The notes beneath the pieces were generated by a model. The model saw only the letters and a list, made by a program, of their open reading frames with translations, was not told the origin of the DNA and ran no database searches. Positions 1 to 7,478 of a stretch of DNA of 64,000 nt are shown here, piece after piece (the first letter of the stretch is position 1; the number at the start of each line of letters is the position of its first letter). The translations under genes and the position numbers were made by a program. The stretch comes from a virus: positions 31,607-95,606 of the IMG/VR virus record IMGVR_UViG_3300008216_000009. One strand, 5' to 3'.

Positions 1-1
1 G

Positions 2-619
2 GCACGTAATGCTGCTGATCGCTATGGGTTTCCATTTTTCATAGGTGGCACCTCTTTCATACCATTCGAGAATTTTGATCTGCTGAAAGAGGCCATAGAG
101 AAAGAACGAACGACTTTTTTTGAGCATGTTGATAAGTTCATAAGTAGGTATGAAGATCATCGAAACGAGTATCTGGAAGCGTATCCTCAACATGCAGGTT
201 CTCTGGCTATGCACTATCCAGATGTTGATTTTGTTCGGAGTAAGTTCAAGTTTGAGACAATCTACTATGCTGCGAACATTGGGAGTGTTATGGGGGCCGA
301 TGGCACGGCAGAGGATATGTATCTGTCTTGGGCCGTAAATTCAATGAACACTCTTAGGGCTGAAGCACGTCAGATAGCCGATAGAATAATAGAGGCGGAT
401 GCGAACGGCGGTAAGATAGATGGTCGTAATATGCGTCCCGTCCAGGGTCTGAGAGATAGAGTATCTGCAATGGATCTGTTGGAAGATCCTGATCTTAAGA
501 GAGCAATCTTAGCATTGTCAGTGTCTCCTCCTGAGGGCATGAAGGAATATGCCAAAGAGTTGAAGGATGCTGCTGTGGATGTAAATCCTCTGTTTGTTAG
601 AAGGATTTTAATAGATTAA
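2..619 (+). CDS. DUF3150-like protein, 5' end outside window
   Basis: The frame is open from base 2, so the N-terminus is missing; 205 residues are visible. It resembles DUF3150: an early Gly/Pro-rich stretch (YGFPFFIGG), then a helical segment with repeated Phe/Tyr (FFEHVDKFISRY) and a YP followed by a predicted helix bundle. In other phages DUF3150 proteins usually sit beside a MoxR/CobS-type AAA+ ATPase and a CobT-like VWA protein, which could lie just upstream of this window. The last residues, FVRRILID, closely match the C-terminus of the next gene, FIRRILID. Family assignment is from memory of the pattern and is moderate; biochemical function is unknown. Confidence 0.55.
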   Translation, partial: ARNAADRYGFPFFIGGTSFIPFENFDLLKEAIEKERTTFFEHVDKFISRYEDHRNEYLEAYPQHAGSLAMHYPDVDFVRSKFKFETIYYAANIGSVMGADGTAEDMYLSWAVNSMNTLRAEARQIADRIIEADANGGKIDGRNMRPVQGLRDRVSAMDLLEDPDLKRAILALSVSPPEGMKEYAKELKDAAVDVNPLFVRRILID

Positions 620-629
620 AAAGGGAGAC

Positions 630-887
630 ATGATGGGAAAGGCTATACAAGAAATTCAAAGTCAGAACGGCAACGGTACATATAACATAGTTCTTGGTAA
701 GGATTATCGAATCTATTGCACATGCAAGGCTTGGCAGTTCAGTAGGCCACCGATCAAAGAGTGCAAGCACCTACGAGAGCTATTCGATGTAGCTATTGAG
801 GGACAGAGCGTTATGGTGGCCCTCCAGAAGCCGAAAGAGCCAAAGAGAAACGAGGGAATGTTCATCCGTAGGATTCTCATAGATTAA
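630..887 (+). CDS. SWIM-type zinc-finger miniprotein
   Basis: An 85-residue protein with CTC at about residues 31-33 followed by a CKH motif about 13 residues later, which is the CxCx(n)CxH pattern of SWIM zinc fingers (DNA-, RNA- or protein-binding modules). The start is one of two adjacent ATGs, 630 or 633, behind the ribosome binding site AAAGGGAG. It ends in FIRRILID, nearly the same tail as the gene upstream, suggesting the two proteins share a partner. No catalytic domain is visible. The SWIM call rests on the Cys/His spacing only. Confidence 0.65.
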   Translation: MMGKAIQEIQSQNGNGTYNIVLGKDYRIYCTCKAWQFSRPPIKECKHLRELFDVAIEGQSVMVALQKPKEPKRNEGMFIRRILID

Positions 888-904
888 TAAAAAAATTGAA
901 GTGC

Positions 905-933
905 TTGACTTGTATAGATATTTCCTATATAAT
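905..933 (+). promoter_or_regulatory. Sigma-70-type promoter, early class
   Basis: TTGACT (905-910), a 17-base spacer, then TATAAT (928-933), 27 bases upstream of the ATG at 961. It is preceded by GTGC, giving GTGCTTGAC, the same 9-mer found at the promoter before the replication genes at 48407. Confidence 0.8.
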
Positions 934-960
934 GGGAACAAAGAAAAGGAAGTTTAGAAA

Positions 961-1269
961 ATGCCGTGCTACATAACATATCGAACTTACACAACTATTA
1001 AGGATTCTGATTACGTTTCATTTTTGGATGCTGTCAGGTCTCTTGGTTACCAAGTGTCCACACTAGGATCGGTTATTGAGATAGATGGTGGTCGTGTAAC
1101 TCTTAATCAATCGGGTGGCGGGTATGAGCTTGTTGGAGATAGAACTTTATGCGGTAAGTTTTTGCAGGAGCATAAACTCCGTAAGGCCGAAAAGGACGCA
1201 AGAAAGAAGGGTCAACGCACTAAGAGGTTGGTCAAGGCTAATGGTGATATAGCATTGGAGATTGCATAA
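961..1269 (+). CDS. DUF1257 (Ycf35)-like protein
   Basis: A 102-residue protein. The N-terminus (TYRTYTTIKD) leads into a helix with a LGYQV turn. The middle carries GGYELVGD, and the C-terminus has a long basic helix followed by a GDIALEI strand. This order matches the DUF1257/Ycf35 family, whose members end in a helix then a DG-I-L strand. In cyanobacteria and many phages DUF1257 genes are adjacent to DUF2997 genes and an AAA+ ATPase, and the next gene here looks like DUF2997. First gene behind the promoter at 905; GGAAG before the ATG fits a ribosome binding site. Molecular role unknown. Confidence 0.55.
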   Translation: MPCYITYRTYTTIKDSDYVSFLDAVRSLGYQVSTLGSVIEIDGGRVTLNQSGGGYELVGDRTLCGKFLQEHKLRKAEKDARKKGQRTKRLVKANGDIALEIA

Positions 1270-1463
1270 TGGCAAATAAGAAATTGATTTTGACATTCTC
1301 AGCTTCTGGTACTGAAATAACGGCGGAGCTTGAGGGGTTCCCTCCTGGGGCTACTGCTGAGAAAGAGGCGGATAAGTACCTAAAGGGTATAGCTGTTAAG
1401 GATAAGGTCGGACATCGCCCGCACAAACATACAAAGGAAGGTCAGGTAGTCTACACAGGCTAG
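1269..1463 (+). CDS. DUF2997-like small protein
   Basis: A 64-residue protein whose ATG overlaps the stop of the DUF1257-like gene by one base (TAATG), so the two are probably translationally coupled. Two short strands (KLILTFSASG, ITAELEGFPPG) precede a helix and a basic His-rich tail. This fits the DUF2997 pattern of strand, GF, helix. The pairing with the DUF1257-like gene supports both calls. Function unknown. Confidence 0.5.
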   Translation: MANKKLILTFSASGTEITAELEGFPPGATAEKEADKYLKGIAVKDKVGHRPHKHTKEGQVVYTG

Positions 1464-1465
1464 TT

Positions 1466-2083
1466 ATGAATACTTTTAATGACAAAAACATAGAGCATTC
1501 ACGTTCGAAGACTCAGAAGCTGCATCCCAAGGAAACGTCTGCTTCAGCGGTTGATACGTGGTCTGGGATATCTTTTGTCAGTACGCCCACCTCTGAGACT
1601 ATTCCAGCCAAATGGGTATTCGTCTTTTTTGATTTACCTAGTGAGGAGTTTACTAGACGAGTAGCCTTACATAGGCAGTTCCGTAAGGTCGGTTTGGCAA
1701 TGCATTCTCAGAGTGTTTACTTTATGCCGTATAGCCGACTGGCCTATAAAGCTGTTAGTGGCATAGATGAGAGCCTCATGGTGATAAGGGCAAATATTGA
1801 AGACAATAAATCAGTCCTTCTCGTTGGTTTGTATCAAAGGCTTATAGAGTCTCTGTTTCTAGAGGTTGAGAATAAGGTAGAGGAGCTTGCAGAGGCTAAG
1901 GCCGATTCTGATAATACTCGTGGATATACAAAGAGGTATAAGAAAATGTTGGAGCGTCTTGACGATCTAAAATCTGTTGTCAAGTCTGTCCCATCTGATT
2001 CATATACACAACGCATCAAATTATTGGAGTTAATGGTAGAAGAGATTGATGAAAGAGCACCCGGGGTGGGAGTTAGTTATTAA
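1466..2083 (+). CDS. Cas2/PaaX/ChrB-like ferredoxin-fold protein
   Basis: A 205-residue protein. About residues 48-95 have a beta strand ending in Asp (WVFVFFDLPS), a helix with RR and an Arg-x-x-Gly turn (FRKVGL), and a second strand SVYFMP. That beta-alpha-beta order, with Asp at the end of the first strand and SV(Y/F) in the second, is the signature shared by Cas2, VapD, PaaX C-terminal and ChrB N-terminal domains. The remainder is a long charged coiled coil (about 125-190). No Cas1 or CRISPR array is present, so this is not an adaptation module. It may be an RNA- or DNA-binding regulator; nuclease activity cannot be claimed. Confidence 0.5.
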   Translation: MNTFNDKNIEHSRSKTQKLHPKETSASAVDTWSGISFVSTPTSETIPAKWVFVFFDLPSEEFTRRVALHRQFRKVGLAMHSQSVYFMPYSRLAYKAVSGIDESLMVIRANIEDNKSVLLVGLYQRLIESLFLEVENKVEELAEAKADSDNTRGYTKRYKKMLERLDDLKSVVKSVPSDSYTQRIKLLELMVEEIDERAPGVGVSY

Positions 2084-2093
2084 GGAGAATTGA

Positions 2094-2222
2094 ATGTCAG
2101 TAACTAGACAGCCTATAGAAGACAAGCAAGCATATACGATATTACTAGAGTGTAAATATGCTCCAATCTTAGATTGGTTTAATTATTGTCCAATGTGTGA
2201 GCATCCTGTTAAGAAAGGATAG
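2094..2222 (+). CDS. 42-residue CxxC miniprotein
   Basis: ATG at 2094 follows TAAGGAGAATTGA, a strong ribosome binding site overlapping the stop of the gene before. The product is 42 residues and ends with CPMCEH plus a basic tail, with one further Cys at position 20, so it could form half of a zinc ribbon. The next gene starts two bases after its stop. No family recognised. Confidence 0.6.
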   Translation: MSVTRQPIEDKQAYTILLECKYAPILDWFNYCPMCEHPVKKG

Positions 2223-2223
2223 G

Positions 2224-2859
2224 GTGGAGTCCATAGAAAAAATCGCCACATTTCCCGATGCTCCAGCTATAGAGTATCAGGATTTACGTGTTCCATTTTT
2301 AGAGATAAATACTCGTGAACAGTGGCAATATTTTGTCAGAAATATAGACAATGGAACATACATCCTGGTTCACGATGTGGATGTTTGGCATAGAACACGA
2401 GGAGTGATTCGTCCAGAACAAAGATGTTTTTTATATGATAAAATTTTACGGAAATTGGGATCCTGGGATGGATCCCATATTATTTCTAGGCATGATTCTC
2501 GTAAACGTTTGTGGGTTACTGTTTCCCTTCCTGATTATTTTTGTGATGTTTGTGGTAAGCGCATTAAGCCCTATAGAAAAGTATGTCAGTCATGCCGTAT
2601 AAAGCAATATCATAGGGACAGGCCGTTTTTTCCCAGAAGAGAGCCTGTTGAGATTAGCATTGGAGACTATGATCTTGAATCGGCCTACCGCCAATTTAAG
2701 ATGATTTCGAGGCATCAACGTTTAGTTGTTACTCATTTGGACTGCAATGGAGTGGATAGGTGCCTTCATGTACGGTATTATTTCCATAGATACCGCCAAA
2801 CATTGCCTAAGCGTACTTCCAAAGTGTCTGGTAATATAACTGAGGTAGTTCAACTTTAA
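2224..2859 (+). CDS. Zinc-ribbon protein of unknown function
   Basis: The likely start is the GTG at 2224, with AAAGGA just upstream and spaced to follow the preceding stop at 2222. A GTG at 2197 would also be in frame but lies inside the previous gene. Product of about 211 residues. A zinc ribbon sits near residue 115: CDVC, then CQSC about 12 residues later, in a basic context. The flanks contain many aromatic, Arg and His residues (for instance YYFHRYRQ), which suggests nucleic-acid binding. No enzyme motif seen. Confidence 0.6.
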   Translation: MESIEKIATFPDAPAIEYQDLRVPFLEINTREQWQYFVRNIDNGTYILVHDVDVWHRTRGVIRPEQRCFLYDKILRKLGSWDGSHIISRHDSRKRLWVTVSLPDYFCDVCGKRIKPYRKVCQSCRIKQYHRDRPFFPRREPVEISIGDYDLESAYRQFKMISRHQRLVVTHLDCNGVDRCLHVRYYFHRYRQTLPKRTSKVSGNITEVVQL

Positions 2860-3008
2860 TGTGTGTGATATGTGGGGAGTCTGTTGATCGTCAGGAATGT
2901 GATTTTTGTGGCGAATCAGTGTGTGATGATTGCATTATAGAGTCAGAAGGCATTTCAAACGACAGCTTTTGTTCTGAGGATTGTGCTAGGGATTTTGGTG
3001 AAGGTTAG
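2859..3008 (+). CDS. 49-residue eight-cysteine zinc-binding miniprotein
   Basis: ATG at 2859 shares one base with the stop of the preceding gene (TAATG). The 49-residue product has eight Cys arranged as C-x2-C, C-x2-C, C-x2-C, C-x3-C (MCVICG, CDFCG, CDDC, CSEDC). This resembles compact two-zinc folds such as B-box or MYND-like fingers, or anti-sigma and transcription-cofactor miniproteins of phages. The coding call rests on the coupled start and the regular Cys spacing. Confidence 0.65.
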   Translation: MCVICGESVDRQECDFCGESVCDDCIIESEGISNDSFCSEDCARDFGEG

Positions 3009-3023
3009 AGGTGTTTCAAAAAG

Positions 3024-3041
3024 CTCACTTTTTTCGGTGAG
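3024..3041 (+). terminator. Weak hairpin at end of early operon
   Basis: CTCAC (3024-3028) pairs with GTGAG (3037-3041) across an eight-base T-rich loop; the stem is only five base pairs and the T-run is in the loop rather than after it. It sits between the last early gene and the head-operon promoter, which is where a terminator would be expected. Confidence 0.3.
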
Positions 3042-3048
3042 AAATTGT

Positions 3049-3077
3049 TTTACATTTAACATTTAAATAGGTATACT
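3049..3077 (+). promoter_or_regulatory. Promoter of the head operon, late class
   Basis: TTTACA (3049-3054), 17-base spacer, TATACT (3072-3077). The text TTTACAT followed shortly by AACA is shared with the promoter at 11161 before the scaffold and capsid genes, pointing to a common late-promoter type. Confidence 0.65.
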
Positions 3078-3114
3078 CAGAATAATCGCTGTGGCGGTAA
3101 GGTAAGGTAAGGCT

Positions 3115-3354
3115 ATGGAATGGGAAGATCGGTTTGATACATCTGTAAAGGCGTTAGTTAGGGAAATACTGACTATTTTGGAGAGTGTTATAGTTGTGGA
3201 TAGCCAAAGGAAGGCTCTCCGTACAATAATGCGGAAAACAATTTATACTATTACAGATAACTTAAAAGAGGATATTATTTCTGAGGTCGGACCCATAAAA
3301 CCTGCTTCTGTCGCAGATAAGCAGGAATTCACGTTCCCCAGAGGAGAACAGTAA
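3115..3354 (+). CDS. Small helical head-operon protein
   Basis: A 79-residue, mostly alpha-helical protein, first in the operon behind the promoter at 3049. The upstream text contains three tandem GTAAG units before the ATG. Its N-terminal helix VREILTILES carries a hydrophobic pattern that recurs in the following gene products. It overlaps the next start by one base (TAATG). No known family; a role in head assembly is inferred only from position. Confidence 0.6.
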   Translation: MEWEDRFDTSVKALVREILTILESVIVVDSQRKALRTIMRKTIYTITDNLKEDIISEVGPIKPASVADKQEFTFPRGEQ

Positions 3355-3929
3355 TGCCTGATCACCAGGGAAGACAGGATTTTCCAGAGGTAGCCGACGA
3401 AAAAATTAATATAGGTACTTTTAACGAGTGGGCACCTTTGGGGGTTTCAGATATATATTCTCCCAAGGAGGAGCCAAAGTTGCGGGATCAGGTGATGCTT
3501 GATCAAGCTGCCATGCTCAAAGAAATTGTAAGCATGATCGAAAGTTTTAGTGGCAAGAAGTCCACCGCTAAGAAAGTTGAAGATCCCTATAAAGGGTCTT
3601 CAATCAAGAAGGCCACCGGGTGGACTATGGATAAGCAAAATCCTGAAGTTCAAAGTGAGGGCTTCGGAAATGATGCTTATTATAGACCTCCCAGTAAGAA
3701 AGAACTTTCCACAGGTCATGCTTCTATGAGGGGCGAAAAGTCTGAATGGGATACTCATGGTAAGCCAAAAACATCTGGGGTTAATAAACAGGAGTTTGAA
3801 AAGTCTGGATTTGAGATGTGTGCAAAGTGTGGAGACAAGTTGGAGAAGGGCGGTGGTTGCCCTCCCTGCGACGAAAAAGAAACTTTAGAGAAGTCAATTG
3901 TTAAGTCTATAAATACTTATCTGAGGTAA
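3354..3929 (+). CDS. Head-operon protein with C-terminal zinc ribbon
   Basis: A 191-residue, charged, largely disordered protein. It has the recurring helix LKEIVSMIES at about residues 56-65 and a second copy, IVKSINTYLR, as its very C-terminus. A zinc-ribbon-like pair CAKC...CPPC is at about residues 157-173. TAATG coupling to the gene before. No homologous family recognised; position suggests a virion-internal or assembly protein. Confidence 0.6.
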   Translation: MPDHQGRQDFPEVADEKINIGTFNEWAPLGVSDIYSPKEEPKLRDQVMLDQAAMLKEIVSMIESFSGKKSTAKKVEDPYKGSSIKKATGWTMDKQNPEVQSEGFGNDAYYRPPSKKELSTGHASMRGEKSEWDTHGKPKTSGVNKQEFEKSGFEMCAKCGDKLEKGGGCPPCDEKETLEKSIVKSINTYLR

Positions 3930-3934
3930 ATATA

Positions 3935-4567
3935 GTGCCAGCCGAATCTGAGTCCCAGAGAAGGGCTGCTGGTGCGGCTTTAGGAGCAAAACGGGGTGGT
4001 TCTGTTAAAAGCCTTCGTGGGTCTTCTAAAGGTATGTATGAAAGTATGACTGAGGACGAACTGGAAGATTTCGCCAGCAAATCCCTTCAGTCGTCTCCTT
4101 CCAGGGAGGGAGAACCAAGCCACGTCCCTTCGTTGCCTAAAGCTACTGAATCTTTGAGTACCTTAGATAAATCTGCCAGTTTAAATATTCTCGTTAAGAC
4201 TATAGATTTTTACTTGAAAGAGGGTTCTCAATCCTCTATTGCCGGGTTTACCTCTAAGAATTTTGATATTTGTCCTAATGCTGTAAATGTTTTCAGGAAG
4301 TTAGAGGGTAGTGTCAATTCGAAGACGAAAGACTCCATTGTATTTGCGGCTAAGGCGACTGATGATTTTTTGGGCGTAGAGAAAAAGGCAGTATCAAGCA
4401 AGTCTGCTTCTCTGGATGATATAGAAAATATGGTAAACCTCATGCAAGCCGCCCATTTTCATTCTGGAGAGGTAAGTAGTCTCATAGGAGAAGATCTATC
4501 TACCGATTTTTCCTTTTCTACTGGGCATCTTATTACGGTAATGGGGCATTATGAGTCGGAACAGTAG
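3935..4567 (+). CDS. DUF3008-like protein
   Basis: GTG start at 3935. The first 50 residues (SQRRAAGAALGAKRGG..., then MYESMTEDELEDFAS) match the DUF3008 pattern common in phages: a basic Q-R-x-x-G-x-A-L-x-x-K-R-G helix followed by M-x-E-x-E-L-x-D-F-A. The remainder is an added helical domain of about 140 residues containing the recurring helix ILVKTIDFYLKE (residues 84-95). The stop overlaps the next gene by 17 bases. DUF3008 has no established activity. Its place in the head operon hints at a virion or head-assembly role. Confidence 0.65.
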   Translation: MPAESESQRRAAGAALGAKRGGSVKSLRGSSKGMYESMTEDELEDFASKSLQSSPSREGEPSHVPSLPKATESLSTLDKSASLNILVKTIDFYLKEGSQSSIAGFTSKNFDICPNAVNVFRKLEGSVNSKTKDSIVFAAKATDDFLGVEKKAVSSKSASLDDIENMVNLMQAAHFHSGEVSSLIGEDLSTDFSFSTGHLITVMGHYESEQ

Positions 4568-6143
4568 GAGACCCCGTACCACTGTTTCAGAATTAGAAGT
4601 CTCTATCATAGGGGCTATAGATGGGTATTTTTTAAAATATGGGTGGGGCGATGAGGATTTTGTAGATGGTGACATGGGTGATGCGGGCAGATGGGTTACT
4701 ACCACTCCCGATGTTAAGGAAACTAAACAAGTAGCCTCCCCTAGTGACACTCCAGTGGAGTCCCCAGAGCTTCCAGCCGACGTTGAAATGCCAGAAGCCG
4801 TAGGTAAGGACTGGAGCAGCGGGAAAACTCCTGCCCCAGTCAGCCAGAGCTATAGCATGGACTTCTACGGCGGTGGAAATGAGGAGGATTTTGCAGCCGC
4901 CCCAGAGTGGATAACCCAGGAGCGGGAGGGTGGGTACTCCGCAGGAGCCGTTTCAACCCCGAAGGTAACATCACAACCTGTTCAAACGACGGAGGAGTAT
5001 TATGATGCTGATATTGCGGAGGAGACACTTACGCCTTATGTAGCCCCAGTATCCACTGTGGACACTTCTAGTTATGAGGATGCAGATGCTTATGCATCCG
5101 AATATGAGTCAAATATACCCATTCCCCCTACCGTAGAACCTTCTCCGACTAGTGACCTGGATTCGGATGTGGCGGCTTATGAACCTTATGATAGTCAAGA
5201 AGAATGGTTGGGGGGGTATGTAGCCCCTGCCGCAGGGTCATCATCGGTTGACCCAGTCGATACCTATTCGTCTGGACAATGGGATGATGACCCTGAGGCA
5301 GATATTCACGGAGATTTCCCTAATTATGGTGGGGGATCACCCATTACTTCCCAGCCTTCACCTATCCCTGTAGACACTTCTAGTTATGAGGATGCTGATA
5401 CCGAATGGACATATGATTTTCCTAGTCAGACAACTGACCCCCTCCCTCCTGTTAGCAATGCAGATCCTACACCCGATTATGGGGATGCTGATCAGAGCTA
5501 TGACCCGAATTTAGAGCCACTTATACCAATAACAGACAACACTGTGGGGAGTGTAGATCCTATAGATACAGTAGCTATAGGAGTTACCGATCCCGATAAT
5601 GTTGCCATAGATCATAGAGGTCCCGGTTCGTCTGGTTCTAGTGGTAATATGGGTGGTTCCTCAGGAACCATTGATAATGATCAAACCGACTCCGTTGTCC
5701 CTGGAGAACATGAAGACGACGGCGGCAACTGGTTCACGAATTTCCCAGGTAATGTTGTCGATGTTGGTGGTGATGTGGTTAGTGGTGGAAAAGATCTTGT
5801 TTCGGGTGCCTATAATACTGTCACCGATGCGGCGGGTAAGGTTTATGACCTAGCGTCTGCTGGGGTGGGCAGTGGGATTGATATCGCAGGTAATTTCGTA
5901 GATACTGCTGCATCAGCAGCAGGTTTACTGCCGTGGACTGAGTCCAACCTGAATATACATGATTCAGGCACCACATCATCCGCCAACACTGCTGTTGCTC
6001 ACCTGGGCACAGGTGGGTCTGGCCCAGGTACTCCTGCTTACATACCCGACAGGGACGGCTACGATAAGAGTAAGAGTCGTACATGGGGCCATGAAGATGA
6101 TAGTATAAAGGAAATAACCAGCTATTTAGAGCGGTACGGATAG
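4551..6143 (+). CDS. Long acidic low-complexity head-operon protein
   Basis: A 530-residue protein dominated by Asp, Ser, Pro, Tyr and Gly, likely unfolded for most of its length. The phrase VDTSSYEDAD occurs twice. The N-terminus carries the recurring helix SIIGAIDGYFLK and the C-terminus carries SIKEITSYLER. Residues about 400-460 are a Gly/Ala/Val-rich amphipathic stretch (VVDVGGDVVSGG..., AGNFVDTAASAAG) resembling a glycine zipper. The shape, ordered terminal helices with a long flexible acidic middle, would suit an internal head protein or scaffold-like linker. No homologue recognised. Confidence 0.6.
   Translation: MSRNSRRPRTTVSELEVSIIGAIDGYFLKYGWGDEDFVDGDMGDAGRWVTTTPDVKETKQVASPSDTPVESPELPADVEMPEAVGKDWSSGKTPAPVSQSYSMDFYGGGNEEDFAAAPEWITQEREGGYSAGAVSTPKVTSQPVQTTEEYYDADIAEETLTPYVAPVSTVDTSSYEDADAYASEYESNIPIPPTVEPSPTSDLDSDVAAYEPYDSQEEWLGGYVAPAAGSSSVDPVDTYSSGQWDDDPEADIHGDFPNYGGGSPITSQPSPIPVDTSSYEDADTEWTYDFPSQTTDPLPPVSNADPTPDYGDADQSYDPNLEPLIPITDNTVGSVDPIDTVAIGVTDPDNVAIDHRGPGSSGSSGNMGGSSGTIDNDQTDSVVPGEHEDDGGNWFTNFPGNVVDVGGDVVSGGKDLVSGAYNTVTDAAGKVYDLASAGVGSGIDIAGNFVDTAASAAGLLPWTESNLNIHDSGTTSSANTAVAHLGTGGSGPGTPAYIPDRDGYDKSKSRTWGHEDDSIKEITSYLERYG
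5058..5402 (+). repeat. Two 33-base direct repeats 312 bases apart
   Basis: Copies at 5058-5090 and 5370-5402 encode VDTSSYEDAD plus one residue. They are almost identical as DNA, unlike the scrambled repeats of the fibre gene, which suggests a recent duplication within the acidic protein. Confidence 0.75.
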
Positions 6144-6170
6144 GGTGTTCAATCTAAAGGTAAGGGGATT

Positions 6171-6497
6171 GTGGGAATTATGACTTTAGTCAACAAGGTT
6201 AAGAGATCAAAGGGAATACAGGAAGTAGAGAAAAAACGAAAACTTAACATAGCCTGGATCCTTGAAAATAAGGGAGATCTGTTAGAGAATTATCCTAATC
6301 GTTGGGTAGTAGTGGACGATGAGTCAATACAGTTGGTAGAGATTGATTTCTCTAATATGTATCGAAATATGAGAAATCGTGGATTGAATGACACATTGGT
6401 TTATTATTACGTTATTGAGTTGGATCCGCCCCCAATATTTGTGACCCCAGTGGAGATAGAATATGACTGGTCAGAAAAAGCCGGATGGTACAATTGA
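6171..6497 (+). CDS. DUF5678-like small protein
   Basis: About 108 residues from GTG 6171 behind AAGGGG; an ATG at 6180 is an alternative. The core LLENYPNRWVVVDD, then a helix with MRNRGLND and a YYYVIELD strand, matches DUF5678: Pro-x-(K/R)-W-V strand, helix, strand. Members are small and uncharacterised. The gene overlaps the next one by 35 bases. Confidence 0.5.
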   Translation: MGIMTLVNKVKRSKGIQEVEKKRKLNIAWILENKGDLLENYPNRWVVVDDESIQLVEIDFSNMYRNMRNRGLNDTLVYYYVIELDPPPIFVTPVEIEYDWSEKAGWYN

Positions 6498-7440
6498 TAG
6501 GACATTTCTTCAGGGATTAGACCTAATGCTTGGGTCTTTGATACAGAAGAATGATGTTCTGGGGGAAGAACCTATCCCAGATTCAAATGGGGATGTTGAT
6601 GTTGGCTCTGTACTTGAAGATGCTGATAATGGGGCAATGGACAAGCAAAAAGATGATGAATCTTCAGAATCTGCTACATCTGAAACAGATTCACTTGAAG
6701 TCGCTACTGATCTAGGAGACAAGACCAATCTTCCTCCAGAGATGGGGCGTAAAGAGGACAAGGGCGAGGAGGGACTTGTTGACGATGGGTCAATAGCTGA
6801 GCCTATGTTACGTCGTAGGGAAATTCGAAAAGCTGTATTGGGGGGTATGGATCGTGGTGTAGATCTTTTTCAATTATGGGCTGATGTAGACAAGGTAATA
6901 GAGAAATCTTCAGATTATTCTCCTCATACATCGGATGTAGATATTTTGAAATCATTCGATTTATGTGAGTGCACTAAAACTGAGGACATAGTTGAGGGAA
7001 CCCTCGTTTATAAGATGCTTACAGATAGAGGTAGCCGACCTTCCAGTGAGTGGTGGAATGAATGTGTTACGTTTGCAAAGAGTATAGAGGGCATGGAAGA
7101 ACCTGCATTTTTTGCAGCTTTTATGTATTACGAGCCTGATAATTTCAATCCTGAGAATTTTATGAAGGGATTGAATGACACTGGGGGCACGCCGAGGGCA
7201 TCTGGACGTGGGGTATCTCACGATACCGAAATAGATGAGAATATAGGGGCGGCTGGTGGTCAGGCTATTGACGGTCTGGGTATGTCTAATGACGGAGAAG
7301 GGTTCGACAAGGAGTTTATGGAGGGCGGGGGCAACACTTCGGGCGGCTCTGCGTCTGTTAAGCATTGCAGTCATGACGGCAAGAATTTTGAAGATGAATG
7401 TGACTGCCCAAACCATGAAGATCCTGTACACAAGACTTGA
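6463..7440 (+). CDS. Acidic head-operon protein with C-terminal Cys/His cluster
   Basis: A 325-residue protein starting inside the end of the preceding gene. The N-terminus has a hydrophobic helix TFLQGLDLMLG resembling the helices of neighbouring proteins, followed by an acidic disordered stretch to about residue 110. A folded middle (about 115-250) is helical with aromatic residues. The tail holds CSHDG...CDCPNH, enough Cys and His to bind one zinc. No family recognised. It lies directly before the protease polyprotein. Confidence 0.6.
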   Translation: MTGQKKPDGTIDRTFLQGLDLMLGSLIQKNDVLGEEPIPDSNGDVDVGSVLEDADNGAMDKQKDDESSESATSETDSLEVATDLGDKTNLPPEMGRKEDKGEEGLVDDGSIAEPMLRRREIRKAVLGGMDRGVDLFQLWADVDKVIEKSSDYSPHTSDVDILKSFDLCECTKTEDIVEGTLVYKMLTDRGSRPSSEWWNECVTFAKSIEGMEEPAFFAAFMYYEPDNFNPENFMKGLNDTGGTPRASGRGVSHDTEIDENIGAAGGQAIDGLGMSNDGEGFDKEFMEGGGNTSGGSASVKHCSHDGKNFEDECDCPNHEDPVHKT

Positions 7441-7478
7441 GCGTAGTTTCGCTTCGACGTGATCGAAGTGAGGAGCAT

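Noticed and set aside
7437-7478. Upstream TTG as the start of the protease polyprotein
   Set aside because: The ATG at 7479 has GAGGAG at the right distance; the TTG has no such site and overlaps the previous stop.
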